Below, one piece after another: positions 49,659 to 58,277 of a stretch of DNA of 64,000 nt; position 1 is the first letter of the stretch, and each line of letters opens with the position of its first letter. Source of the stretch: Bacteroidales bacterium UBA4295 (GTDB lineage Bacteria; Bacteroidota; Bacteroidia; Bacteroidales; Paludibacteraceae); assembly GCA_002395805.1 (NCBI GenBank), contig DGVB01000037.1, positions 62,001 through 126,000 on the forward strand. Reading direction: 5' to 3'. The notes beneath the pieces were generated by a model. The model made no database searches and was not told the DNA's origin. It worked only from the letters and a program-made list of their open reading frames with translations. The position numbers and the translations under genes were made by a program.

Positions 49659-50732
49659 ATGAAGAAACTCGACTGGTATATTATCAAGAAGTTTTTGGGC
49701 ACGTTTTTCTTTTCAATCGTGCTCATTTTGTCTATCGCCATCGTCTTTGACTTGACGGAGAAAATGGACGATTTCTTCGAGAACCAGGTGCCGCTCCGCG
49801 AGATCATTTTCGACTACTACCTACCCTTTATTCCGTATTATATGAATATGTTCAGCTCGCTGTTCATCTTCATTTCCGTCATCTATTTTACCTCCAAGAT
49901 GGCGGGTAACTCGGAGTTTATCGCCATGCATGCCGCCGGCATGAGTTACCACCGGCTGATGGTGCCATACGCCTTCTCCGCCGCGCTTCTGTTCATTCTC
50001 GGTATCTTCATGGGCGGATGGATCATTCCGAAGAGTTCGGAGAGGATGCTGCATTTCACGGACAAATACATCGAGCATTTCACGTCCGAGAACGCCCGTA
50101 ATATCCAGATGGAAGTGCAACCGGGTACCATTCTCTATATCGAGTCTTTCCAACGCCGCTCGGGCATCGGATACCGGTGCTCGATAGAGCAGTTTGAAGG
50201 CAAAACACTCGTTCAGCGTACCACCGCCGACCGTATTTACTACGATTCGCTGGAAAACTGGCATCTGGATAAATATACCCAGCGTACATTCACCGGCCTG
50301 CGCGAGAGTCTGGAGCGGGGCAACAGAAAAGATATCACCCTGCCTATCGTCCCGGACGAATTGTTTATTACCGCCCAGCAAGCCCATGAAATGACCACCC
50401 CGGAACTGAGGCATTACATGCAGCGGCAGCGGGAGAGAGGCAGCGGAAACGTGAAAGCCTTTGAGGTGGAATACCATAAACGCTGGGCGTCGCCCCTCGG
50501 CGCGTTTATCATGACGCTCCTGGGTGTGACCATGAGCAGCCGCAAGGTGCGCGGAGGTATGGGCAAGAACCTCGGTATCGGTATCATGCTGACAGCCGCA
50601 TATATCCTATTCTCCACTGTATCAACGACTTTCTCCGTCAATAATGTAATGAGTCCGTTTATGGCGGCATGGCTGCCGAATCTGGTCTTTTTAGCGATTT
50701 CCATACCGCTATATATCCGCGCAGCGAAATAA
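49659..50732 (+). CDS. LptF/LptG (YjgP/YjgQ) family LPS export permease
   Basis: Inner-membrane part of the lipopolysaccharide transport machine. The 357-residue protein has an N-terminal helix (IIKKFLGTFFFSIVLILSIAIVFDLTEKMDDFF), two more helices by about residue 130 with the family motif KMAGNSEFIAMHAAGMSYHRLM, a periplasmic beta-rich domain (about 140-260) and three C-terminal helices (ASPLGAFIMTLLGVTMSSRKVRGGMGKNLGIGI onward). This is the standard layout. Whether it is LptF or LptG cannot be decided from the sequence alone. It sits next to tgt across hairpin array 5. Confidence 0.9.
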   Translation: MKKLDWYIIKKFLGTFFFSIVLILSIAIVFDLTEKMDDFFENQVPLREIIFDYYLPFIPYYMNMFSSLFIFISVIYFTSKMAGNSEFIAMHAAGMSYHRLMVPYAFSAALLFILGIFMGGWIIPKSSERMLHFTDKYIEHFTSENARNIQMEVQPGTILYIESFQRRSGIGYRCSIEQFEGKTLVQRTTADRIYYDSLENWHLDKYTQRTFTGLRESLERGNRKDITLPIVPDELFITAQQAHEMTTPELRHYMQRQRERGSGNVKAFEVEYHKRWASPLGAFIMTLLGVTMSSRKVRGGMGKNLGIGIMLTAAYILFSTVSTTFSVNNVMSPFMAAWLPNLVFLAISIPLYIRAAK

Positions 50733-50753
50733 AAAAGGGTGCTCGCGCACCCC
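50731..50753 (-). terminator. Terminator for the sorting-domain-like peptide gene
   Basis: GGGTGC-TCGC-GCACCC stem with an A-run on the plus strand side, giving GCACCC-TTTTTT on the minus strand. It lies between convergent genes. Confidence 0.82.
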
Positions 50754-50779
50754 ACAAAATTTGTACCTTAAACAGACTG

Positions 50780-51073
50780 TTACCTTAATTCAATTCGGCG
50801 CGTAATAGTTTCGCCGTTTACTTTGGCATAGAGGCGGTACGTACCGCGATCTAACTCAAACTCTATAAAGTTTCCGCGCTCTTTCTGGAGCAGTTTGCCC
50901 TGCATCGAATAGATGCGTGCTTCCTCCATTTGGGTGGACGTTACCACCAGCGTGTTTTCGCGGAAGCGAACATTAAAATTATCATTGCTTTTTGCGGCGT
51001 CCGCGAATGTAAATCCTGCCATCAGGCAGCAGAATGTCAATAGATAACTAACCTTATACCAATACATTTTCAT
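50780..51073 (-). CDS. Small exported protein consisting of a sorting-domain-like fold
   Basis: A 97-residue protein: signal peptide MKMYWYKVSYLLTFCCLMAGFTFADA, then about 70 residues (NFNVRFRENTLVVTSTQMEEARIYSMQGKLL to the end, TYRLYAKVNGETITRRIELR) that read like a type A type IX secretion sorting domain: an opening strand, a V/I-IYS-QGKLL strand, a R/GTYRLYAKVNG strand and a last K/R-rich strand. No other domain is present. It may be a free-standing domain or a very small secreted protein. It has its own promoter and terminator. Confidence 0.7.
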   Translation of the reverse strand: MKMYWYKVSYLLTFCCLMAGFTFADAAKSNDNFNVRFRENTLVVTSTQMEEARIYSMQGKLLQKERGNFIEFELDRGTYRLYAKVNGETITRRIELR

Positions 51074-51183
51074 AGTTAGTTCCTTTCTTTTAATAGACTA
51101 ATACCTGTTTTTCGTTCGCGCCAATGCGTGGGCATCCCGCGTTTTCTGCGTACCTTGAGAGCAGGCGTCATCGAAAAACGGTG

Positions 51184-51214
51184 CAAAATTACTGCCTTTT
51201 GCCGGCTTCTGCAA
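51184..51214 (-). promoter_or_regulatory. Bacteroidota-type promoter
   Basis: Minus strand: TTGCAGAAGC with TTG at 51214-51212, 20 nt, TAATTTTG at 51191-51184. It drives the 97-residue protein, with a leader of about 105 nt. Confidence 0.75.
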
Positions 51215-51261
51215 ATTTTTCGCCAAAAAAGCGATAAATTTCTACAAAATGAGCAGTCGGG

Positions 51262-51334
51262 TTGACAAATTATCAGTACAAACGCCCTTATTGTAGCAAA
51301 TTGTCAAACCGAGTTAGCAAAACGTAGTTAGCAA
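51262..51334 (+). promoter_or_regulatory. Possible operator region upstream of typA
   Basis: TTGACAAAT (51262-51270) and AAATTGTCAA (51298-51307) are near-inverted copies 28 nt apart, followed by a direct repeat GTTAGCAAA (51312-51320 and about 51326-51334). These lie just upstream of the typA promoter and could bind a regulator; no known operator was matched. Confidence 0.35.
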
Positions 51335-51357
51335 ATATAAAATTAATATAATTTTAC

Positions 51358-51388
51358 TTGCGCAGTTCATTTTTTTTTCGTAACTTTG
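51358..51388 (+). promoter_or_regulatory. Bacteroidota-type promoter of typA
   Basis: TTGCGCAGTT with TTG at 51358-51360, 20 nt, TAACTTTG at 51381-51388. Confidence 0.8.
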
Positions 51389-51433
51389 CGGCCGATTTTA
51401 TAATGCCGTATTATGGCATGAAAAGAAACGGAT

Positions 51434-53248
51434 ATGCAAAACATTAGAAATATAGCTATTATCGCGCACGTCGACCACGGCAAAACAACGCTGGTGGACA
51501 AGATGCTGTACACAGCCAATGTGGTCAGCAAACAGCAGTCGGAATTCAGCGACCAGCCGAAAGAGTTGATCCTGGACAATAACGATCTGGAGCGCGAGAG
51601 AGGAATAACCATCCTCGCCAAAAACGTAGCCATCAACTACAAGGGTACGAAGATCAACATCATCGACACTCCGGGGCACGCGGATTTCGGCGGCGAAGTA
51701 GAGCGTGTGCTGAATATGGCAGACGGCGTGCTGCTGCTGGTAGATGCCTTTGAGGGCGCTATGCCGCAGACACGATTCGTGCTGCAGAAAGCGCTGGAGT
51801 TAGGGCTCAAACCTATTGTAGTGATCAACAAAGTGGACAAACTGAACTGCCGGCCGGACGAGGTGCAGGAAGAGGTGTTCGACCTGATGTGCAACCTCAA
51901 CGCAACGGATGACCAGTTGGATTTCCAGACGCTTTACGGCTCTGCCAAACAAGGATGGATGAGTACAGACTGGCGCAAACCGACCACCGACCTGACCGAC
52001 CTCATGGACGCTATCATCGAGTATATCCCGGCTCCGGAGGAGAACCCCGGCACCCCGCAGATGCTGGTCACTTCGCTGGATTATAATTCCTACGTAGGCC
52101 GAATAGCTATCGGACGTGTGCACCGCGGTGAGTTCAAAGACGGCCAAATGGTCACCCTTGCCAAGAAAGACGGCACTATGATCAAGACGAAGATCAAAGA
52201 GTTGCACACTTTCAACGGCATGGGACACGTGAAGACCGATGTGGTCCGCAACGGCGATATATGCGCCATGATCGGTATTGACGGTTTTGAAATCGGCGAT
52301 ACTATCTGCGATGCAGAGAACCCCGAAGCACTCAAGCCGATTGCTATCGACGAGCCGACGATGAGTATGACATTCTGCATCAACGACAGCCCGTTCTTCG
52401 GCCAGGACGGCAAATTTGTCACCAGCCGCCATATACAGGACCGGCTGAACAAAGAGTTGGAGAAAAACCTGGCGCTGCGCGTAGAGAAAGGCGCTGAAGA
52501 GAGCAGCTGGCGCGTCTTCGGCCGCGGCGTGCTGCATCTGTCTGTTCTCATCGAGACCATGCGCCGCGAGGGATACGAACTACAAGTAGGCCAGCCGCAG
52601 GTGATCATCAAAGAGATCGACGGCGTCAAATGCGAGCCGGTTGAATCCCTGACGGTGAATACCCCTGAGGAATGCTCGGGCAAGATCATCGAGTTCGTCT
52701 CCACCCACAAAGGCGAGATGACCAAGATGGAGATGGTAAACGACCGCGTTCATCTGGAGTTCACGATTCCGAGCCGCGGTATCATGGGAATGCGTACCTA
52801 CGTGATGAACATATCCGCCGGCGAGGCCATCATGGCTCACCGTTTCTTGGAGTACCAGCCCTGGAAAGGCGAGATCGTGAAACGCAACAACGGTAGTCTG
52901 ATTGCAATGGAAGCAGGAACAGCTTACGCTTACGCTTTGGACAAGTTACAGGACCGCGGCCGGTTCTTCATCGAACCGCAAGAAGAGGTTTACGCAGGAC
53001 AGGTAGTAGGCGAGAACGCCAAAGAAGGCGATATCGTCATCAACGTCACCAAGAGCAAGAAACTGACCAATATGCGTTCCAAGAGCGCAGACGACAAAGC
53101 CGTCCTGCCGCCTCCTGTTAAGATGAGTCTGGAGGAAGCGCTCGAATATATCAAAGAGGACGAATATGTAGAGGTAACCCCGCATGCAATGCGTATCCGC
53201 AAGATCATTCTCGATGAACTGGAGCGGAAGCGCGCAGGAAGAGCGTAA
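51434..53248 (+). CDS. typA: Ribosome-associated GTPase TypA/BipA
   Basis: A translational GTPase that acts in ribosome assembly and stress adaptation. The 604-residue protein has G1 [16 protein letters not shown]2 region [13 protein letters not shown]3 [16 protein letters not shown]4 VINKVDKL, an EF-Tu-like domain 2, EF-G-like domains III and V ([25 protein letters not shown]), and the C-terminal domain specific to BipA ([37 protein letters not shown]). Length and order are canonical. It has its own promoter. Confidence 0.96.
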   Translation: MQNIRNIAIIAHVDHGKTTLVDKMLYTANVVSKQQSEFSDQPKELILDNNDLERERGITILAKNVAINYKGTKINIIDTPGHADFGGEVERVLNMADGVLLLVDAFEGAMPQTRFVLQKALELGLKPIVVINKVDKLNCRPDEVQEEVFDLMCNLNATDDQLDFQTLYGSAKQGWMSTDWRKPTTDLTDLMDAIIEYIPAPEENPGTPQMLVTSLDYNSYVGRIAIGRVHRGEFKDGQMVTLAKKDGTMIKTKIKELHTFNGMGHVKTDVVRNGDICAMIGIDGFEIGDTICDAENPEALKPIAIDEPTMSMTFCINDSPFFGQDGKFVTSRHIQDRLNKELEKNLALRVEKGAEESSWRVFGRGVLHLSVLIETMRREGYELQVGQPQVIIKEIDGVKCEPVESLTVNTPEECSGKIIEFVSTHKGEMTKMEMVNDRVHLEFTIPSRGIMGMRTYVMNISAGEAIMAHRFLEYQPWKGEIVKRNNGSLIAMEAGTAYAYALDKLQDRGRFFIEPQEEVYAGQVVGENAKEGDIVINVTKSKKLTNMRSKSADDKAVLPPPVKMSLEEALEYIKEDEYVEVTPHAMRIRKIILDELERKRAGRA

Positions 53249-53252
53249 ACTA

Positions 53253-53396
53253 TGTACGAAGGACAAATGTACCATGTACGAAGGATTTACGAAGGGGATG
53301 AAGGATGAAGGGCGCAAAGTTAAATCGTAAATAAACCGCGACGCAAATAAACCGTACATAAATCGTACATCGTAAATGAATAAATCGTAAATTTTA
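53253..53396. repeat. Degenerate tandem repeats between typA and tig
   Basis: Short words TGTACGAAGGA, GATGAAGGA and AAATCGTAAATAAACCG or CGTACATAAATCGTAC recur through this 150-nt gap. No gene or clear promoter is visible. Confidence 0.6.
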
Positions 53397-53403
53397 TTAT
53401 AAT

Positions 53404-54732
53404 ATGAAGATTGAACAAAGTGAATTAAAAGACCTGATGGCTGTTGTGACGCTGACAATCGAGCCGGCAGACTATCAGGAAGAAGTGGCAAAACAACTGA
53501 AAGAAGTACGCCACAAAGCACAAATGCCGGGTTTCCGTCCGGGTATGGTTCCCGCCGGTCTGGTAAAGAAAATGTACGGCAAAGGTATTCTCGCTGACGT
53601 GCTGAACAAGAAAGTTGGCGAAGGTCTGCAGAAGCACATCGAGGACAACAAACTGAATATCTTGGGTGATCCGCTGCCTAATAACGAGTTGACTCCGAAG
53701 ATTGACATGGACAACCAAGAGACCTTCGTTTTCGCATTCGATATCGCCGTAGCTCCTGAGTTTGACGCCAAACTAACCGGGAAGAACAAACTAACCGAAT
53801 ATGTCATCGAAGTAACCGACGAGATGGTGAACAACCAGATTCAGTCCTACTGCGAGCGTTTCGGCGAGTACAGCCAGGCAGAGGAGATCGCGGAAGGCGA
53901 CATCGTGAAAGGTATTGCCAAACAAGTGGACGGCGAGATCGTCAAAGAAGGCGCTATCCTCAATCCCGCTTACATGAAGCAGAAAACCCAGCAGAAGAAA
54001 TTCATCGGCGCAAAAAAAGGCGATGTAGTAACTTTCAACCCGGCCAAAGCATACGGCAGCGAAGTAGAAGTTAGTTCGATGCTGGGCATCACCAAAGAGC
54101 AGGCTACCGGCTTGACAAGCGATTTCACATTCGAGATTCAGGAGATCACCCGCCACGCAGCCGCTGCACTCAACGAGGAACTGTTCACCAAAGTTTATGG
54201 CGAGAACGCTCCGAAAGACGAGAAAGAGTTCCGCGCACGCGTGAAGGCAGAGATTGAAGCCAACATGGCCGAGGACAGTAAATACAAATTCGGTCTGGAC
54301 GCCAAAGAGGCTATCATGAAGAAGATGGAGAAGATCGAGTTCCCGGTTGATTTCCTCAAACGCTGGGTACTTGAGACCAACGAGAAAATGACGGCAGAAG
54401 AGCTGGAGAAAGACTTCGACAAGATGCTGGAAGAACTCAAATGGCATCTGGCGAAAGACCAGCTGATGAAAGAATACAAGATTGACGTGCAGAAAGAGGA
54501 CGTAGAGGCTTACGCCAAAGAAGTAGCCCGCATGCAGTTCATGCAATACGGTCTGATGCACGTTGACGACCAGTATCTGACCAACTACGCCAACGAGATG
54601 CTGAAGCAGGAGAACCAACTCCGCGGCATCGTAGAGCGCGTAGCGGAGAACAAGATCTACGAGGCTCTGAAAGGTATCGTTAAGATTGAGCAAAAGAAGA
54701 TCTCGCACGAAGAATTTGGCCGCTTGTTCTAA
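53404..54732 (+). CDS. tig: Trigger factor (ribosome-associated chaperone)
   Basis: Binds nascent chains at the ribosome exit. The 442-residue protein begins with the ribosome-binding domain (LMAVVTLTIEPADYQEEVAKQLKEVRHKAQMPGFRPGMVPAGLVKKMYG, including the GFRPG ribosome-contact motif, about 1-110), has a divergent middle domain in the place of the FKBP-type isomerase (about 150-245), and a long helical C-terminal chaperone domain (about 250-442). The Bacteroidota form is known to be divergent. The start follows a repeat-rich gap with an AT-rich leader; no -7/-33 promoter was found. Confidence 0.9.
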   Translation: MKIEQSELKDLMAVVTLTIEPADYQEEVAKQLKEVRHKAQMPGFRPGMVPAGLVKKMYGKGILADVLNKKVGEGLQKHIEDNKLNILGDPLPNNELTPKIDMDNQETFVFAFDIAVAPEFDAKLTGKNKLTEYVIEVTDEMVNNQIQSYCERFGEYSQAEEIAEGDIVKGIAKQVDGEIVKEGAILNPAYMKQKTQQKKFIGAKKGDVVTFNPAKAYGSEVEVSSMLGITKEQATGLTSDFTFEIQEITRHAAAALNEELFTKVYGENAPKDEKEFRARVKAEIEANMAEDSKYKFGLDAKEAIMKKMEKIEFPVDFLKRWVLETNEKMTAEELEKDFDKMLEELKWHLAKDQLMKEYKIDVQKEDVEAYAKEVARMQFMQYGLMHVDDQYLTNYANEMLKQENQLRGIVERVAENKIYEALKGIVKIEQKKISHEEFGRLF

Positions 54733-54788
54733 TACTTGCGTGACTCGCGGCATAGCCGCTCAATTACGCTACGTATTGAACTACGCTC

Positions 54789-54815
54789 TCCCCAAGGATT
54801 AAAATCCTCGGGGGC
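54789..54815. repeat. Hairpin in the tig-mpl gap
   Basis: CCCC-A-AGGATT followed by AAAATCCTCGGGG folds as a strong stem-loop. It ends 17 nt before the mpl ATG; with no following T-run it is not a typical terminator. Confidence 0.6.
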
Positions 54816-54831
54816 CCTAATAAAATACAAT

Positions 54832-56169
54832 ATGACAAGAATCCATTTTATAGCTATTGGTGGTGCGGCGATGCATAACTTGGCACTCGCCGTTGCCTCC
54901 AAGGCGGGATACAAAGTAACGGGGTCGGACGATGAAATCTTCGACCCTGCTTTGTCTCATTTGCGCGAGGCAGGTCTGCTGCCGGACGAGATGGGATGGC
55001 ACCCCGAGCGTATTACACCGGATATTGACGCTATCATTCTCGGTATGCATGCCCGCGAAGATAACCCCGAGTTAATCCGTGCCCGCGAATTGGGAATCAA
55101 GATCTACTCCTTCCCGGAATACCTGTACGAGCAGACGAAAGACAAGATCCGTATCGTCGTTGGCGGCAGCCACGGCAAAACGACCACAACGTCCATGATT
55201 CTCTACGTGCTGAACCGTTTGGGTATAGAAGCGGACTACATGGTAGGCGCACAGATAGAAGGGTTCGAGCGGATGGTGCGGCTCTCCGATACCGCCAAAT
55301 ACGCAGTCTTTGAGGGCGACGAGTATCTCACTTCCCCACTCGACCTGCGGTCCAAATTCCTTTGGTACCACCCGCATGTAGCTATCCTGACAGGCATCGC
55401 CTGGGATCATATCAATGTATTCCCAACCTTCCCGCAATACGTAGATACATTCCGCAAATTCGTACACTCGATTGAGCCGGACGGCAGTTTTATCTACTAC
55501 AAGGGCGACGAGAACCTGCGGGCGATAGCCGGGGATGCACGCAAAGACATCACTTGTATACCATACGATGCCTATGAAGGAAATGTAGCGATGCAGGTCT
55601 TCGGACGGCATAATATGCAGAACCTGCAGGCAGCCATGCTGGCATGCCATTGCATCGGTGTAGCGCCGGAGGATTTCTACCGCGAGATCAGTACGTTCAC
55701 CGGTGCTTCGAACCGTTTGGAGAAAATCTGCGAGACGGAGAGTTCCGTAGCATACAAAGACTTCGCGCACTCGCCTTCCAAACTGAAAGCGACCGTCAAT
55801 GCCGTGCGCGAGCGCTATCCGGATAAGAAACTGGTGGCATGCATGGAACTCCATACCTTCAGCAGCCTGATGGCGGATTTTCTGCCACAATACAAGGGCT
55901 GTATGGCTGAAGCGGATGTAGCCTATGTCTATTTCAACCCCAAAGTGATTGAGCATAAACGTCTCACTCCTATTACCGCGGAAGAAGTACGTGAAGCGTT
56001 TGGCACGAAAAATGTGGAGGTATTTACCGAAAGCGAAGCCTTGCAGGCAGCTGTCAGCCGTCAGCTATCAGCCGTCAGCGCTCAGAATGTAGCCCTGCTG
56101 ATGATGTCGAGCGGCACTTTCGACGGCATTGATGTAAAGGAGTTTTGTGTTAAGCTGTTAAATGGTTAA
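54832..56169 (+). CDS. mpl: UDP-N-acetylmuramate:L-alanyl-gamma-D-glutamyl-meso-diaminopimelate ligase
   Basis: Recycles peptidoglycan tripeptide. The 445-residue Mur ligase has the N-terminal HFIAIGGAAMHNLALAVASKAGYKVTGSDDEIFDP (UDP-binding), GSHGKTTTTSMI (ATP loop, about residue 107), VFEGDEYLTSPLDLRSKFLWYHPHVAILTGIAWDHINVFPTF and DFAHSPSKLKATV. Start chosen at the ATG of this family N terminus; an in-frame extension to 54736 would run through the intergenic hairpin. Residues about 405-420 (AVSRQLSAVSAQN) are encoded by a GTCAGC/TATCAGCC tandem repeat. A dCMP deaminase gene follows at 14 nt. Confidence 0.93.
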   Translation: MTRIHFIAIGGAAMHNLALAVASKAGYKVTGSDDEIFDPALSHLREAGLLPDEMGWHPERITPDIDAIILGMHAREDNPELIRARELGIKIYSFPEYLYEQTKDKIRIVVGGSHGKTTTTSMILYVLNRLGIEADYMVGAQIEGFERMVRLSDTAKYAVFEGDEYLTSPLDLRSKFLWYHPHVAILTGIAWDHINVFPTFPQYVDTFRKFVHSIEPDGSFIYYKGDENLRAIAGDARKDITCIPYDAYEGNVAMQVFGRHNMQNLQAAMLACHCIGVAPEDFYREISTFTGASNRLEKICETESSVAYKDFAHSPSKLKATVNAVRERYPDKKLVACMELHTFSSLMADFLPQYKGCMAEADVAYVYFNPKVIEHKRLTPITAEEVREAFGTKNVEVFTESEALQAAVSRQLSAVSAQNVALLMMSSGTFDGIDVKEFCVKLLNG

Positions 56170-56183
56170 GCAGTTAAAACGTT

Positions 56184-56600
56184 ATGGATAAGCAAAAAAG
56201 ACGCGACTACCTGTACATGCGAATGGCACGTACATGGGCGGAAAACAGTTATTGCGTGCGCCGCAAAGTAGGTGCACTCCTGGTGAAGGACCAGATGATC
56301 ATCTCTGATGGCTATAACGGCACTCCTTCGGGTTTTGAGAATATCTGCGAGGACGAGAATAACGTCTCCAAGCCGTACGTGCTGCACGCAGAGGCAAACG
56401 CGCTGACCAAAGTAGCCCGGTCGAACAATAGTTCCGACGGCGCAACGCTGTATGTGACTGCAAGTCCCTGTCTGGAATGCTCCAAACTGATTATCCAGTC
56501 CGGCATCAAACGCGTCGTTTACGGCGAGGAATACCGTATCATGGACGGCGTAGAGTTACTCAAGAGAGCAGGCGTGGAGGTAGAGTTTTTAAAGGACTAA
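56184..56600 (+). CDS. dCMP deaminase (ComEB family)
   Basis: Converts dCMP to dUMP, a step to thymidylate. The 138-residue protein has the zinc deaminase motifs VLHAEANAL (zinc histidine and catalytic glutamate) and ASPCLECSKLIIQSGIKRVVY (two zinc cysteines), with the typical N-terminal MARTWAENSYCVRRKVGALLVKD and NGTPSGFEN. Size matches the single-domain Bacteroidota enzyme. It sits between mpl and the S41 protease with small gaps, so they may be one operon. Confidence 0.93.
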   Translation: MDKQKRRDYLYMRMARTWAENSYCVRRKVGALLVKDQMIISDGYNGTPSGFENICEDENNVSKPYVLHAEANALTKVARSNNSSDGATLYVTASPCLECSKLIIQSGIKRVVYGEEYRIMDGVELLKRAGVEVEFLKD

Positions 56601-56616
56601 ACTGAAAGGAAGAAGG

Positions 56617-58227
56617 ATGAAGAAGTTTATTTTACCAACCTTGACAGTGCTGGGCGTGGTCTTAGGCATCATCATCGGCATGGCATTGAGCCAGAAAGCG
56701 AACGCACAGCGTATCATCTATCAGAACGGCACATGGCAGTTGGAGCAATCGAAAGTAGACCGACTGCTGCAGTTGATGGAAACGGCTTATGTGGATGATC
56801 TGGACATTGACAGCATCACAGACGAAGTGATGAGCGAATTGGTACAGAAACTGGATCCGCATAGCGCCTATATTCCCAAAGAAGATCTGGAAATAGTGAA
56901 CTCCGAATTAGCGGGTTCATTCTCGGGTATCGGTGTACAATTCACCATCCAGCAGGACACGGTTCGCATCGTAGCCGTCATTGCCGGCGGTCCGTGCGAG
57001 GGCGTCGGAGTACTGGCCGGGGACAAACTGGTTTCCGTCGATGACAGTGCTTTCGTAGGCAAAAAGATGAACAACGAGAAGGTAATGAAGACGCTTCGCG
57101 GTCCCAAAGGAACGCAGGTTAAGCTCGGTGTACTACGTGCCGGTACGAAAGAGCCGCTCTATTTCACCGTAACTCGCGGCGACATTCCTGTGACCAGCGT
57201 GGATGCAAAGTTTATCATTGAGCAAAACGGCAAAAAAATCGGTTTTGTACGGGTGAACAAGTTCGGCGAGACAACCTATAAAGAGTTCATCTCCGCTTTA
57301 GCGGACTTGTATGCAAAAGGCGCGACAAGTTATATTGTGGACCTGCGCGAAAACAGCGGCGGCTATATGGAGCAAGCTATCCGGATGGCCAATGAGTTCT
57401 TGCTACGCGGCGATCTGATCGTCTATTCCGAAGGTCGCGCCTATCCGCGCTACGAAGCGAATGCAAACGGCGGCGGACGATTCAAAACAACGCCGCTGGT
57501 CGTGCTGATTGATAATTTCTCCGCTTCCGCCAGTGAGATTTTCGCCGGTGCCATGCAGGATAACGACCGGGCAATGATTGTAGGCCGCCGCTCGTTCGGC
57601 AAAGGTCTGGTTCAACAGCAGATGCCGTTTGATGACGGCAGTGCCGTGCGCCTGACCGTAGCACGATACTACACGCCTTCGGGACGCTGTATTCAGAAGC
57701 CTTATACTTTAGGCGACCAGGAGGATTATGAGAAAGACTTGCTGGAGCGTTTTGAGCATGGCGAGTTCTACTCCGCCGACTCTATCCATTTCGCTGATAC
57801 TACGACATACCGCACCAAAGGCGGACGAATCGTACACGGAGGCGGCGGTATCATGCCGGATGTATTCGTAGGCAGAGACACCACGCTGAATACACCTTGG
57901 TTCAACCAGTGCGTGAACATGGCTTATACGTATCAGTTTGCATACCAATATACGGACCAACACCGTAAGGAGTTAAGCAAATACAAAGACTGGCAATCGC
58001 TGGAGAAATACCTGCTGAAACAAAATATCCTGCGCGAGTTTGTTGCGTTTGCCAAAGAGAAAGGCGTCGAACCGAATGAAGCGGAGATTGCCAAATCCAA
58101 ACCGCTCATGGTGCGTCTGCTGAATGCCTATATAGTTCGCAATATATTAGGCGACGAGGGTTTCTTCCCGCTCTTCGAGCGCGACGATGAAATCACAAAG
58201 AAAGCAGTTGAACTGCTTTCCAAGTAA
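56617..58227 (+). CDS. S41-family C-terminal processing protease
   Basis: A 536-residue periplasmic or membrane-anchored serine protease. One N-terminal membrane anchor (FILPTLTVLGVVLGIIIGMAL), a helical region, a PDZ domain (about 85-185, with SFSGIGVQFTIQQD and GVLAGDKLVSVDDSAF), then the catalytic S41 domain with IVDLRENSGGYMEQA, NFSASASEIFAGAMQDNDRAMIVGRRSFGKGLVQ (serine and lysine of the Ser-Lys dyad) and TPSGRCIQKP. C-terminal helical extension about 430-536. It removes C-terminal tails in relatives; targets here are unknown. The CDS ends with an AAAGCAGTT/AACTGCTTT palindrome before the terminator. Confidence 0.93.
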   Translation: MKKFILPTLTVLGVVLGIIIGMALSQKANAQRIIYQNGTWQLEQSKVDRLLQLMETAYVDDLDIDSITDEVMSELVQKLDPHSAYIPKEDLEIVNSELAGSFSGIGVQFTIQQDTVRIVAVIAGGPCEGVGVLAGDKLVSVDDSAFVGKKMNNEKVMKTLRGPKGTQVKLGVLRAGTKEPLYFTVTRGDIPVTSVDAKFIIEQNGKKIGFVRVNKFGETTYKEFISALADLYAKGATSYIVDLRENSGGYMEQAIRMANEFLLRGDLIVYSEGRAYPRYEANANGGGRFKTTPLVVLIDNFSASASEIFAGAMQDNDRAMIVGRRSFGKGLVQQQMPFDDGSAVRLTVARYYTPSGRCIQKPYTLGDQEDYEKDLLERFEHGEFYSADSIHFADTTTYRTKGGRIVHGGGGIMPDVFVGRDTTLNTPWFNQCVNMAYTYQFAYQYTDQHRKELSKYKDWQSLEKYLLKQNILREFVAFAKEKGVEPNEAEIAKSKPLMVRLLNAYIVRNILGDEGFFPLFERDDEITKKAVELLSK

Positions 58228-58240
58228 GTGGTTAAAAGTT

Positions 58241-58274
58241 AAAAAAAAAGGCAACCTTGACGGCTGCCTTTTTT
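58241..58274. terminator. Bidirectional terminator
   Basis: A-run, GGCA..CC, short loop, GG..TGCC, T-run. It lies between the convergent protease and pepD genes. Confidence 0.88.
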
Positions 58275-58277
58275 CGT

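Noticed and set aside
54736..54831. N-terminal extension of Mpl
   Set aside because: The extension crosses the intergenic hairpin and does not resemble Mur ligases.
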